DNA from: Endozoicomonas sp. ISHI1
GTDB taxonomy: Bacteria; Pseudomonadota; Gammaproteobacteria; Pseudomonadales; Endozoicomonadaceae
Direction: 5' to 3'
DNA: 64,000 nt
Assembly (NCBI RefSeq): GCF_024606225.1
Contig: NZ_JAGRPU010000023.1
Location: 1-64,000 of the forward strand
A model generated the notes under the pieces. It saw nothing but the letters and a program-made list of their open reading frames with translations, was not told the DNA's origin and searched no databases. Position numbers and translations under genes: made by a program. Each line of letters begins with the position of its first letter. The first letter of the stretch is position 1. Shown here piece by piece: positions 22,007 to 29,962 of this stretch.

Positions 22007-24760
22007 TTACCTATTTAGAAACTTAGTCCATTTTGAAGACTGCTTCGATGACGTTATTTGAGGGGCAATCATTTTATTCAAAGCTGACTCCATTGAAGCG
22101 TGAAGGTATTCTTTATCTATAGATGCGACATTAGAAAAACCAACCCGTCCTTCTTTTTTTCCGAATGACTTGAAATGTAACAACCCTGATTTAAAATCCC
22201 CATTCTGAACTGCTGCAGCCACATCACTATGCATTGCTAGATATTCACTTTCATCCCTTTGTAACAACCTATTCAAAGCAGTTTCATATTCATCTTTGAG
22301 CTTTAATGCTCTAGCAGCCTGGGCTTCAATAGCCAAACCTTCATAGTAGGGCTTTAATGATTTTGCTAACTGATTGAAGTCGTTTATGCCTAGCTGCTTA
22401 TGGCATTCTTCGTCTGCAAATATTGCTTTATAGTATTTCAGAACTTTTAGAAAATGACTTTCCTTAACAATTGAGAATGAAATCAAACTGCTTAATAGTT
22501 CTCTATATTTCTTATTTACAAGAAGAACTCTAAATTGCATATTTTTTTCTGTTTTTATCTTAGTTACAGAGAATGTTAAATCTGCCGATTTTTCACCAAA
22601 TGCCTTTGCTGCATTGATCGCTCCTATTTTTATTGCATAAGTTACTAACTGCTTCCGAACTTCATCATGCTGCCATACATCTCCTCTCTGTATAGGTAAA
22701 GCAAGGTCCGAGAAATCAGTTTGAGCGATGCTGTGCTCAACTCTTTGAGCTTGCAAGTTTCGAGCCTGTTTACCTACTGTTAGTCGGATATAATCAAGGC
22801 AAGCATTTGGTTGTAGATTTGGATCTATTTTTGATACAACTCTATCGAAATTTTGGAATGCAGAAGTATTTGAAATCATACTAGGTCGGCCAACTTCATA
22901 GAGATACAAGGGCTCGGGCAATATTCTAATTTCACCTTTCATTTGCAAGGCCCTGAAGAAAAATTCATAGTCCTCATGACCAACGCCTCTATCCTCAGTA
23001 TATCCACCTACTTTATCGAAAAATTCTTTTCGAATTAGCGCTGTTGCAGCACCCAGTATATTTTCTTGACAAGCAAGTGAAAGAGGTCCTCCTAATGGCA
23101 GATAAGAAACTTTTTGCTGGTATTTCTCTAGTTGGAAGATAGCATTCTCTCGCTCGCTTAAATCCATAAATAAATTCAAACAATTGACAATATCACTCTT
23201 AGAGTACTGTATTGATTTCACGAGCTTTTCAATTAAATATGGGAAAGCAATATCATCATCATCAAGAAAACAAAGGTAATCACCCTTTGCATTTTTGGCT
23301 ACAGTATTTCGTGCAGCTCCAAGATAAGCATTTTCTTGAATAATAAGACGATGCTGAGTCCCGTCAAACATTCCTTTTATTTCATTTAGTGCTTGACTTG
23401 CACTTTCAGATTTAGAGCCATCATCAACAACAATAATTTCAATATTATTATATGTTTGTTGTATAATTGAATCTAAAGCATCAAATAGTTTATCTGGCCT
23501 TTCATAATGCGTTATCCCAACGGTGACCAAAGGCTGGGTGGTCGTTATAGCTGCTTCAGGTTTTTGAGCTAAGATTTTCTTATGAAAAAGCTGCCAACAG
23601 TCTTCAATCTGCTTATGAGTTTTTGATAGTAACGGAACATTTTTAGGGCTATCAATCCAACTTGCAATCTTATCAGTCAAATCATAATTTGTATCAGTGT
23701 CTGCTAAACAGTCCTGCCAAGTGTCTTTATTTATCAGCTCTTTCGCACCACCTTTTGAGCTAGTAATAAAAGCCTTATTTAACAGCAATGCTTCTAAAAC
23801 CGTATAAGGAGAATTTTCCTCCGATGGTATAACGATGAGAGAGTTTTTATTCGCGGACAAATATTTAACAGCTTCGTTTCTATGCATATCAGTATATATA
23901 GAGAGTTGAAAATTCCAACTCTTAGCTCTATTAGCTAAATATATACCTGAATGTTTCCCATTTATTTGACCAAACTTCCCAAGAAACGTCACCTTGACTC
24001 CGTTTTTTAGAATCTTATCCTTTAGTTTGTCTATTGCATCACAAAATTTAACAAAGCCCTTTCTATCTTCATGCCTAGCAAATAGAACAATCTCATTTAC
24101 TTTATTACATTCCCTTTCAACGGAAATCTCACTAAACATCGAAAGCTCATCAACAAGTACAGAACCAAGATTCTGAATTACACAAGTTTTCTTCGGAAAC
24201 GAATAGTCAGCTTTCTCTTTCAAAAAGTCTAAAAGATATTGACTTGGAGAAACTACGTAGTCCGCATCGCGCGCACATTGCCTCTCCATATGATCAAGCT
24301 TCAAATGCCCTTCTTCGTGATACATTGATTGATTTATAGCTGTAGTCCATACTGTTGGGCCGTGCATTTGAAGGACTAAGTTCGATGAACCAAAAGCTAA
24401 ACCTTGTTTTTTTGAAGAAAAACAATAAAAACCAAGTGCTTTGTAGTCATGAAAATGTATTGTATCGTAACTTTCGCCTTTAAGTGTTTGATAGACGGCA
24501 TAAGCTCTCCCTTCAATACTATCTACTGGATGAACAAAAGCTTGTGCACGCAAAAATGATAAATTAATCTGCTTTTCTTTGAGAAGCGCAACCATTTTAT
24601 TTTGTAGCTGAGCAGATATCTCACCAACACTACAGTACAGTATATCGACTTTGTTTTTTGGGTCTTTTGCAAGAAGCAGTGCCAACTCATAAAAAGCTGC
24701 ACCAATGCCTCCAGAACCCTGAAAACCCGCTAACTCTTCAGTTACCAAACAAACTTTCAT
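22007..24760 (-). CDS. Bifunctional glycosyltransferase (GT4 plus GT2)
   Basis: A 917-residue protein. The first ~390 residues are a GT4-type GT-B enzyme: glycine-rich start GFQGSGGIGAAFYEL, donor site VLFARHEDRKGF and PSEENSPYTVLEALLLNK. A GT2 domain begins near 415 (LVTVGITHYERPDKLFDALD) with VVDDGSKS and LDDDD. The last ~270 residues are helical and end in a segment like repeat-bearing 'YLAMHSDVAAAV' domains. One protein therefore could add two linkages. It ends 100 bases from the IS1 copy. No frameshift is visible. Confidence 0.85.
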   Translation of the reverse strand: MKVCLVTEELAGFQGSGGIGAAFYELALLLAKDPKNKVDILYCSVGEISAQLQNKMVALLKEKQINLSFLRAQAFVHPVDSIEGRAYAVYQTLKGESYDTIHFHDYKALGFYCFSSKKQGLAFGSSNLVLQMHGPTVWTTAINQSMYHEEGHLKLDHMERQCARDADYVVSPSQYLLDFLKEKADYSFPKKTCVIQNLGSVLVDELSMFSEISVERECNKVNEIVLFARHEDRKGFVKFCDAIDKLKDKILKNGVKVTFLGKFGQINGKHSGIYLANRAKSWNFQLSIYTDMHRNEAVKYLSANKNSLIVIPSEENSPYTVLEALLLNKAFITSSKGGAKELINKDTWQDCLADTDTNYDLTDKIASWIDSPKNVPLLSKTHKQIEDCWQLFHKKILAQKPEAAITTTQPLVTVGITHYERPDKLFDALDSIIQQTYNNIEIIVVDDGSKSESASQALNEIKGMFDGTQHRLIIQENAYLGAARNTVAKNAKGDYLCFLDDDDIAFPYLIEKLVKSIQYSKSDIVNCLNLFMDLSERENAIFQLEKYQQKVSYLPLGGPLSLACQENILGAATALIRKEFFDKVGGYTEDRGVGHEDYEFFFRALQMKGEIRILPEPLYLYEVGRPSMISNTSAFQNFDRVVSKIDPNLQPNACLDYIRLTVGKQARNLQAQRVEHSIAQTDFSDLALPIQRGDVWQHDEVRKQLVTYAIKIGAINAAKAFGEKSADLTFSVTKIKTEKNMQFRVLLVNKKYRELLSSLISFSIVKESHFLKVLKYYKAIFADEECHKQLGINDFNQLAKSLKPYYEGLAIEAQAARALKLKDEYETALNRLLQRDESEYLAMHSDVAAAVQNGDFKSGLLHFKSFGKKEGRVGFSNVASIDKEYLHASMESALNKMIAPQITSSKQSSKWTKFLNR

Positions 24761-24902
24761 TTCTTATCAACTCACTTATCGAATCCAGAATTGTAGATAA
24801 ATTCAAACAACATCAACAATTCAAAAAAAATCAATGACTTCTATTTTGATCTGAAATTAAAATCAAAAAGTCAAAAACATTAAATTAATTTAGCACTTAT
24901 AG

Positions 24903-24985
24903 CTATTGATTTTTCATCTGCCACTCTAATGTTTTTCTTATACCAGTTTCAAATGACTCTAGGGGAAGGTCGGTGTTTTTCAAGA
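24903..24985 (-). pseudogene. 3' relic of a second rmlB-like gene
   Basis: The minus strand encodes KNTDLPLESFETGIRKTLEW and ends QMKNQ-stop at 24903. This matches the C-terminus of dTDP-glucose 4,6-dehydratase (compare SFETGIRKTVEWYLEN in the intact rmlB nearby). It is joined abruptly to the 3' end of the truncated gene at 24980-25300, so an ancestral recombination replaced the rest. Confidence 0.75.
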
Positions 24986-25300
24986 TAGTGGGCCCTCAAT
25001 AAATACTCCAATGTTCAGACTTGTAGAGTCATCATCAAAAGAAATATCGAAGGCCGCTTTACCCTCTGCAATACCATGTGATTTCAAATCATCTCTATAG
25101 ATTACTCGCTCTACTTCAATTAGTTTTTCATTTATTTTAATTGTTACTGGTTTATTAATGGCTGTTTTGCCGGCAGATGCGATCCAACCCCTTACCCTGT
25201 CACAACTAACTTCATCTATTACGCCAATGTAACCCGTCAAGGGTTTTTCGTTATCTTTTTTTGTTGATTTTGATTTGAAGGTTTTTAACATATACGGCAA
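24980..25300 (-). pseudogene. Truncated polysaccharide-gene N-terminus
   Basis: 106 residues are encoded before the frame runs into the rmlB relic and stops. The body (GYIGVIDEVSCDRVRGWIAS, KPVTIKINEKLIEVER, then GKAAFDISFDD) is a small beta-domain found at the N-terminus of many large GT2 glycosyltransferases and surface-glycan proteins. The catalytic domains that normally follow are missing. It could still be translated but is unlikely to have transferase activity. Confidence 0.6.
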
Positions 25301-25459
25301 CCGGTAAAACTTTAAATGATGGTAATCTTATAGTGACCGTTCAGGATTTGTGAGCGATTTTTAGCTAGAATGGTTGCTGTCCAGTAAAAACAAGGAAGCT
25401 ACACTCAAAATGTACATTTTTGCTTACAAAAAATGAATAGTTACAATTTCTATAGTTAA

Positions 25460-26626
25460 TTAAATAACATACTGAGCCTGGGCCCACTCACGATATGACC
25501 CATCCATCACACTTTTCCACCAATCTTCATTCTCCAGGTACCACTCAACAGTTTTCCGAATCCCGGTTTCAAAGGATTCTTTAGGCTCATAGCCCAACTC
25601 TGAACGGGTTTTTGCTGCATCAATCGCATAACGACGGTCATGGCCGGGGCGGTCTTTAACGTATTTGATCAGTGATTCTGAGTTGCCGACTATCGCGGAC
25701 TTTGCTTTGGGGAAGCGTTGTTTGAGCTGGAGGCTAGACAGAGAATTGTTCCCGACATTCTCTGCATTCCCACCATCCTTGGCGATCAAAGCTGGAAGCT
25801 GGAAGCTTTCATTCATCAGCTTACAGACGAGTTTAACTATGTCGATATTATGCCATTCGTTGTGGCCGCCAATGTTGTAGTTTTCACCGACTTTGCCTTT
25901 GTTGAGAACCAGCTCGATTCCGCGGGCGTGATCTTCTACGTAGAGCCAGTCGCGGATTTGTTTACCGTCGCCGTATATGGGGAGTGGCTTGTCGTGCAGT
26001 ATGTTTGTGATCACCAGAGGGATCAGTTTTTCCGGGAAATGGTATGGGCCGTAGTTGTTGGAGCAATTGCTAATTGTGGTCTTTAGGCCGTAGGTTTCCT
26101 GATAGGAGCGAACCAGGTGGTCACTGGATGCTTTGCTGGCTGCATAGGGTGAGTTCGGGGCGTAAGCAGTTTCTTCAGTAAAGGCTGGTTCACTTAACGA
26201 CAAAGTGCCGTATACCTCGTCAGTAGAGACATGATGGAAACGATGTTCTTTACCTTTTAACAGGTCTTCGTCCAACCACACTTTTTTTGCCGCTTTGAGC
26301 AGGCTGTGGGTGCCTATGATATTCGTTTCAAGGAATGCATCCGGGCCTGTTATGGAGCGGTCTACATGGGATTCAGCTGCAAAGTGGACTAAGGTGTCGA
26401 TTTTATGGTTTCTCAGTAAACCTTCTACCTGTTTTGTAACCAGAATATTCCCGTGTACAAAGGTGTAATTGGGGTGATCTTTGATGGGATCAAGGCTGGC
26501 AAGATTTCCTGCATAAGTCAGGGCATCAAGAACTACGATGTTATGCTCGGGGTATTGCTTTATCCAGTATTGAACAAAGTTTGCTCCAATGAATCCGGCG
26601 CCACCGGTGACTAATAGTGATTTCAT
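25460..26626 (-). CDS. rmlB: dTDP-glucose 4,6-dehydratase with an inserted repeat peptide
   Basis: A 388-residue SDR enzyme, about 30 longer than usual. It converts dTDP-glucose to dTDP-4-keto-6-deoxyglucose, the second step to dTDP-L-rhamnose. The NAD site GGAGFIGANFV, VSTDEVYGTL and the active-site Y-x3-K in SPYAASKASSD are present. The extra segment follows CKLMNE (about residue 270), includes DGGNAENVGNN, and comes from the hairpin/heptamer element at 25725-25810. After it the normal KDRPGHDRRYAID resumes. The insertion lies in a surface region between conserved blocks, so activity may be kept. The gene overlaps rmlD by four bases. Confidence 0.93.
   Translation of the reverse strand: MKSLLVTGGAGFIGANFVQYWIKQYPEHNIVVLDALTYAGNLASLDPIKDHPNYTFVHGNILVTKQVEGLLRNHKIDTLVHFAAESHVDRSITGPDAFLETNIIGTHSLLKAAKKVWLDEDLLKGKEHRFHHVSTDEVYGTLSLSEPAFTEETAYAPNSPYAASKASSDHLVRSYQETYGLKTTISNCSNNYGPYHFPEKLIPLVITNILHDKPLPIYGDGKQIRDWLYVEDHARGIELVLNKGKVGENYNIGGHNEWHNIDIVKLVCKLMNESFQLPALIAKDGGNAENVGNNSLSSLQLKQRFPKAKSAIVGNSESLIKYVKDRPGHDRRYAIDAAKTRSELGYEPKESFETGIRKTVEWYLENEDWWKSVMDGSYREWAQAQYVI
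25725..25810 (-). repeat. Hairpin/heptamer element inside rmlB
   Basis: On the plus strand: one AGCTGGA (25725-25731), a degenerate spacer, and a hairpin CAGAGAAT/ATTCTCTG with a TGTTCCCGAC loop (25739-25764). The conserved CATTCCCACCATCCTTGGCG follows, then two AGCTGGA units (25790-25803). Translated on the minus strand it adds about 30 residues in frame to RmlB. The loop is identical in the copies in rmlD and rmlC. Confidence 0.9.
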
Positions 26627-27591
26627 GAAACTGGTTTGTCTGACTTAAGCTCTGTGAGCACGGACCTGAGAGCACTTCGCCAATGTTCAATGGGAAGCAC
26701 TAACTCAGAGTATGTCAGCTGTTTGTCCAAAACGCTGTATTTAGGGCGTTCAGCCGGAGTAGGGTAGGCCGAAGTTGGAATTGGTTTGACCGGGATGCTT
26801 TTTTTCAGAATGCCAAGAGATAACGCTTCTTCCTGGATCGCCACAGCGAAGTCGTACCAGCTTGCTACTCCGGCGTCGGTCCAGTTGAAGATAGCTGGAA
26901 GCTGGAAGCTGGGCAGAGAATTGTTCCCGACATTCTCTGCATTTCCACCATCCTTGGCGGTCAAAGCTGGAAGCTGGAAGCTGGAGGCTTGAAGCTTTTT
27001 TAGTGATTGCCAGCAGCATTGTGCTAGTGACTTGGCGGAAGTGGGGGTGCCAATTTGGTCAAAAACGATACCTAGCTGATCTTTTTCTTGCATCAGGTTG
27101 AGCATGGTTTTTACAAAATTATTACCGTGGGAGGAATAGACCCAGGCTGTGCGAATGACAACGGCTTTGTTTCCGAGAATCTCAAGTACCTGCTTTTCGC
27201 CCTGAAGCTTGCTTTCTCCGTAGACACTGACAGGGTTGGTTTTGTCTGTCACTTTATAGGGCGTTGATTGAGAACCATCAAAGACAAAGTCTGTCGAAAC
27301 CTGAACCATCGGGATGACATGCTTTGAGCATGCTTGCGCCAGGAAAGCGGCGCCCTTGGTGTTCACTGCGAAAGCTGAATCACTGTCTGTCTCGGCTTTA
27401 TCAACCGCAGTATAAGCCGCGGCATTGATCACTGCTTCAGGCTGATGAGCATCAAAGTAAGCATCAACAGATACCTGACAGGTAATATCCAGTCGATATC
27501 GATCAGCACAAAGTAGCTCTATTCCTTCAGGCACAGCCCTCTGCAACTCATACCCCAATTGCCCATCACAACCCGTAATTAAAACCCTCAT
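26623..27591 (-). CDS. rmlD: dTDP-4-dehydrorhamnose reductase with an inserted repeat peptide
   Basis: About 322 residues from ATG 27591; a TTG at 27597 is a less likely start. RmlD performs the last, NAD(P)H-dependent step to dTDP-L-rhamnose. The cofactor site VLITGCDGQLGYEL, VSTDFVFDG and the catalytic Y-x3-K in YGESKLQG are present. A foreign segment rich in SFQLPA with DGGNAENVGNN sits between SLKKL and IFNWTDAGVASW (about residues 190-225) and comes from the repeat at 26893-26998. The start lies just after the rmlC stop. Activity with the insertion is plausible but not proven by sequence. Confidence 0.93.
   Translation of the reverse strand: MRVLITGCDGQLGYELQRAVPEGIELLCADRYRLDITCQVSVDAYFDAHQPEAVINAAAYTAVDKAETDSDSAFAVNTKGAAFLAQACSKHVIPMVQVSTDFVFDGSQSTPYKVTDKTNPVSVYGESKLQGEKQVLEILGNKAVVIRTAWVYSSHGNNFVKTMLNLMQEKDQLGIVFDQIGTPTSAKSLAQCCWQSLKKLQASSFQLPALTAKDGGNAENVGNNSLPSFQLPAIFNWTDAGVASWYDFAVAIQEEALSLGILKKSIPVKPIPTSAYPTPAERPKYSVLDKQLTYSELVLPIEHWRSALRSVLTELKSDKPVS
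26893..26998 (-). repeat. Hairpin/heptamer element inside rmlD
   Basis: On the plus strand: two AGCTGGA units and part of a third (26893-26912), hairpin GCAGAGAAT/ATTCTCTGC with a TGTTCCCGAC loop (26913-26940), conserved CATTTCCACCATCCTTGGCG, three AGCTGGA units (26965-26985), then degenerate heptamers. It is the longest of the three copies and is read in the same protein frame as the others. Confidence 0.92.
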
Positions 27592-27593
27592 CT

Positions 27594-28220
27594 TCAACCT
27601 TCCCTAACCCACCTTCCAGACCGAAAATTGTTCCCGACATTTTCGGCACTTCCACCATCGCTTCCAGCTTCCAGCTTCCAGCTTCCAGCTCCAACAAACG
27701 CAACAGCATTCTCATCCTTACCAGACAGCAAAGGCTGCTCCCCATCAACCAACGGCCATTCAATCCCCAGTTCAGGATCATCCCAGGCAATACTCAAATC
27801 ATACTCAGGCGCATAATAATCTGTGCACTTATAAACGAAATCAGTACTCTCACTGGTGACATAAAAGCCGTGGGCAAAACCTTCGGGCACCCAGAACATA
27901 CGTTTATTTTCTGAAGAAAGGTAAACACCGTGCCATTGACCGTAGGTGTCAGAGCCTTTTCTCAAGTCTACAGCGACATCAAACACTTCGCCCTGAATCA
28001 CTCTTACCAGTTTTCCCTGAGTGTGTTGAGTTTGAATATGAAGGCCTCGCAATATCCCTTGTTTTGAGCGGCTGTGATTGTCCTGAACAAAGTGGGTTGG
28101 AAGACCCAGTTCTTCAAATTTTTTGGCTTGCCAGGTCTCCATGAAAAAGCCGCGTTCATCACCAAACACCTGAGGCTCAATGACCTTAAGACCTTCAATG
28201 CCTGTTTCCAATGCTTTCAC
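27594..28220 (-). CDS. rmlC: dTDP-4-dehydrorhamnose 3,5-epimerase with repeat-derived C-terminus
   Basis: A 208-residue cupin enzyme. It epimerises C3 and C5 of dTDP-4-keto-6-deoxyglucose. GILRGLHIQTQHTQGKLVRV carries the catalytic His region, and VFDVAVDLRKGSDTYGQW and VPEGFAHGFYV are standard. After DENAVAF the normal end is replaced by repeat-encoded residues (AGSWKLEAGS, then DGGSAENVGNN) and a short tail to TGA. The core barrel is complete, so the enzyme is probably active. It is the second gene of the rmlACDB order; rmlD starts three bases downstream. Confidence 0.93.
   Translation of the reverse strand: MKALETGIEGLKVIEPQVFGDERGFFMETWQAKKFEELGLPTHFVQDNHSRSKQGILRGLHIQTQHTQGKLVRVIQGEVFDVAVDLRKGSDTYGQWHGVYLSSENKRMFWVPEGFAHGFYVTSESTDFVYKCTDYYAPEYDLSIAWDDPELGIEWPLVDGEQPLLSGKDENAVAFVGAGSWKLEAGSDGGSAENVGNNFRSGRWVREG
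27613..27691 (-). repeat. Hairpin/heptamer element at the 3' end of rmlC
   Basis: On the plus strand: one CTTCCAG (27613-27619), hairpin CCGAAAAT/ATTTTCGG with the same TGTTCCCGAC loop (27621-27646), CACTTCCACCATCG, then four CTTCCAG units (27661-27688). The stem sequence differs from the other copies on both arms in matched fashion. The heptamers run in the opposite sense relative to the hairpin. Confidence 0.9.
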
Positions 28221-28232
28221 TGTCTTGGTACC

Positions 28233-29156
28233 TCAGGCAACTTCAGTCTTATGTTGTTCGAACCAGCTGATACCTTCCAGTTCTTCGATAATATTCATGA
28301 GGTAAATACCATAGCCGCTCTTACGCAGTGGGCCAGCAATTTCAAACAATTGTTCTGCACCAATGTAGCCCATTCTATAGGCTATTTCTTCAGGGCAGGC
28401 AATTTTCAAACCCTGTCTGGATTCAATAGTTTCAATATAAGCTGCAGCATGAAGAAGGCTTTGATGAGTACCTGTGTCCAGCCAGGTTGAGCCTCGACCG
28501 ATAGTGGCAACATTCAGACTGCCTTCCTTAAGGTAACAGTCAATTACAGACGTGATTTCCAGTTCACCCCGTGCTGAAGGCTTTACCGATTTAGCAAAGT
28601 CTAGAACCTTGTTATCGAAGAAATATAAACCCGTTACAGCATAATTTGATTTGGGCACTGAGGGTTTTTCTTCAATGGTCAAAGCTTTGTTATTTTCATC
28701 CAGTTCTATAACACCATAATCCCGAGGGTTACTGACCCGGTAACTAAAGATTGTGGCCCCTTGTTGTTTATCAGCCTTTTGAAGCAGACTGGAAAACTTG
28801 TGACCGTAAAACAGATTATCACCCAATATCAGAACGCAATCACTTAAACCTATAAACTCTTCTGCCAATATAAAAGCCTGAGCGAGGCCATCTGGTGAAG
28901 GTTGAGCCAGATATTCAAGACGGATACCCCACTGCGAGCCATCACCTAACAGCTCTTTAAAGCGATGCTGTTCTTGAGGTGTGGTGATAAGAGCTATTTC
29001 GGTAATACCCGACAGCATTAATGTTGCCAGTGGGTAATAGATCATGGGTTTATCATAAACCGGCATTAGCTGTTTGCTGACAACACGGGTTAAGGGATAA
29101 AGGCGGGTGCCAGAGCCTCCAGCCAGGATAATACCTTTTCTGTTAGATTTTCCCAT
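28233..29156 (-). CDS. rmlA: Glucose-1-phosphate thymidylyltransferase
   Basis: A 307-residue enzyme of normal length that makes dTDP-glucose from dTTP and glucose-1-phosphate, the entry to dTDP-rhamnose. It has the nucleotide-binding start [19 protein letters not shown], the substrate region [20 protein letters not shown], the metal Asp in [12 protein letters not shown], and [20 protein letters not shown]. The first of the four rml genes, it has no repeat insertion, unlike the next three. Feedback control by dTDP-rhamnose is known for the family. Confidence 0.96.
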   Translation of the reverse strand: MGKSNRKGIILAGGSGTRLYPLTRVVSKQLMPVYDKPMIYYPLATLMLSGITEIALITTPQEQHRFKELLGDGSQWGIRLEYLAQPSPDGLAQAFILAEEFIGLSDCVLILGDNLFYGHKFSSLLQKADKQQGATIFSYRVSNPRDYGVIELDENNKALTIEEKPSVPKSNYAVTGLYFFDNKVLDFAKSVKPSARGELEITSVIDCYLKEGSLNVATIGRGSTWLDTGTHQSLLHAAAYIETIESRQGLKIACPEEIAYRMGYIGAEQLFEIAGPLRKSGYGIYLMNIIEELEGISWFEQHKTEVA

Positions 29157-29179
29157 CTTAGATCCTGATTGCCGGGTTG

Positions 29180-29425
29180 TTAGAGGCTCAACATTACATG
29201 AGCTCTCATCGTAAACTGATAGATAACCTGCACAACATCGCTGGTATATTGCATGTTTTTTTCATCAGCTTGTAGCATAACAAGCATTACATTGCCGCCT
29301 TTAATGTCATATCTGGAGAGGTCGCCATTAAACCGGTGATTGTTGAGCGAGGGTAGGGCCGTCATATCTACAACGGTGCTCAATGATGTCGTTTTTCTGT
29401 TCCGGGCTGTCTCAATCGTCACCAC
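29180..29425 (-). pseudogene. Degenerate duplicate of the kpsD 3' end
   Basis: 81 residues are readable. [20 protein letters not shown] and [18 protein letters not shown] align with the last ~50 residues of the capsule export protein at 29963-31600 (LAKYDVKPGDEILVMPQVDE, KTMQYTSDIMQVIYQVAM). The rest is unrelated or scrambled. Together with the intact gene it brackets the HepT-like gene, pointing to a duplication that accompanied that gene's arrival. Confidence 0.8.
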
Positions 29426-29918
29426 CTAACTTTAAATTGTATAGCTTGAGTAGGTAAGCTTCGATCTGATCGGTAATTTTAATCAGTTCGGGAGCCACAG
29501 CCCATGCTATGTTGAGCGCATCAGCCCGTTGTGACTCAGCTTCCGGGTAGTCTTGAGAAAGTACATTACGAATTTCACGCATTTTCCGCCAGCTGTCAGC
29601 AGAACTGAGGATATGTCGCTTTTCCATCCGTGATAACGTATCTGCCATATTCAAGCCTTCTTCATCTTCCATTCGTAGTAAGTTTCTGAAGAGCTTGTTG
29701 CCAATACAGTCTTGCAGGCCTGCAAATCGAACTCTGAAAGCGTCGAGTTTTTCAAATAGCGCTTCATCTTCCGACTTGAGTGTTTGAGCAGTCAATGGAA
29801 AGTGCTGTTCAAGCCTACTGAGTGAGGCTTTCATGCGTTTGACGGCTCTTTGGGATTCAGACCAGTTTTGCTCAAAAAGGGATAGATATTTTTTATTGAG
29901 TGGCATTGTTCGTCTCAA
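29412..29918 (-). CDS. HepT-like / nucleotidyltransferase-partner protein
   Basis: A 168-residue all-helical protein. The motif REIRNVLSQDYPE (about residues 113-125) resembles the RN-x-LxHDY signature of HepT-like toxins and HI0074-type partners of MNT nucleotidyltransferases, but the usual His is Gln here. SWRKMREI just before it is also typical. No MNT gene is adjacent, so it is either an orphan antitoxin/toxin subunit or has a new role. It is inserted between the capsule export gene and a degenerate duplicate of that gene's end. Low sequence similarity makes the family call tentative. Confidence 0.5.
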   Translation of the reverse strand: MRRTMPLNKKYLSLFEQNWSESQRAVKRMKASLSRLEQHFPLTAQTLKSEDEALFEKLDAFRVRFAGLQDCIGNKLFRNLLRMEDEEGLNMADTLSRMEKRHILSSADSWRKMREIRNVLSQDYPEAESQRADALNIAWAVAPELIKITDQIEAYLLKLYNLKLGGDD

Positions 29919-29962
29919 AGATCAGAAGGCTTTGAACGCAGTATGCTGCCGATATTGCCACC

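Noticed and set aside
25718-26086. Plus-strand open frame inside rmlB
   Set aside because: It is a shadow of rmlB and of the stop-free repeat; no start signal or protein family is recognisable.
27566-27790. Open frames around the rmlC repeat that read SWKLEAG
   Set aside because: They exist because the heptamer lacks stops in all frames, not because a gene is present.
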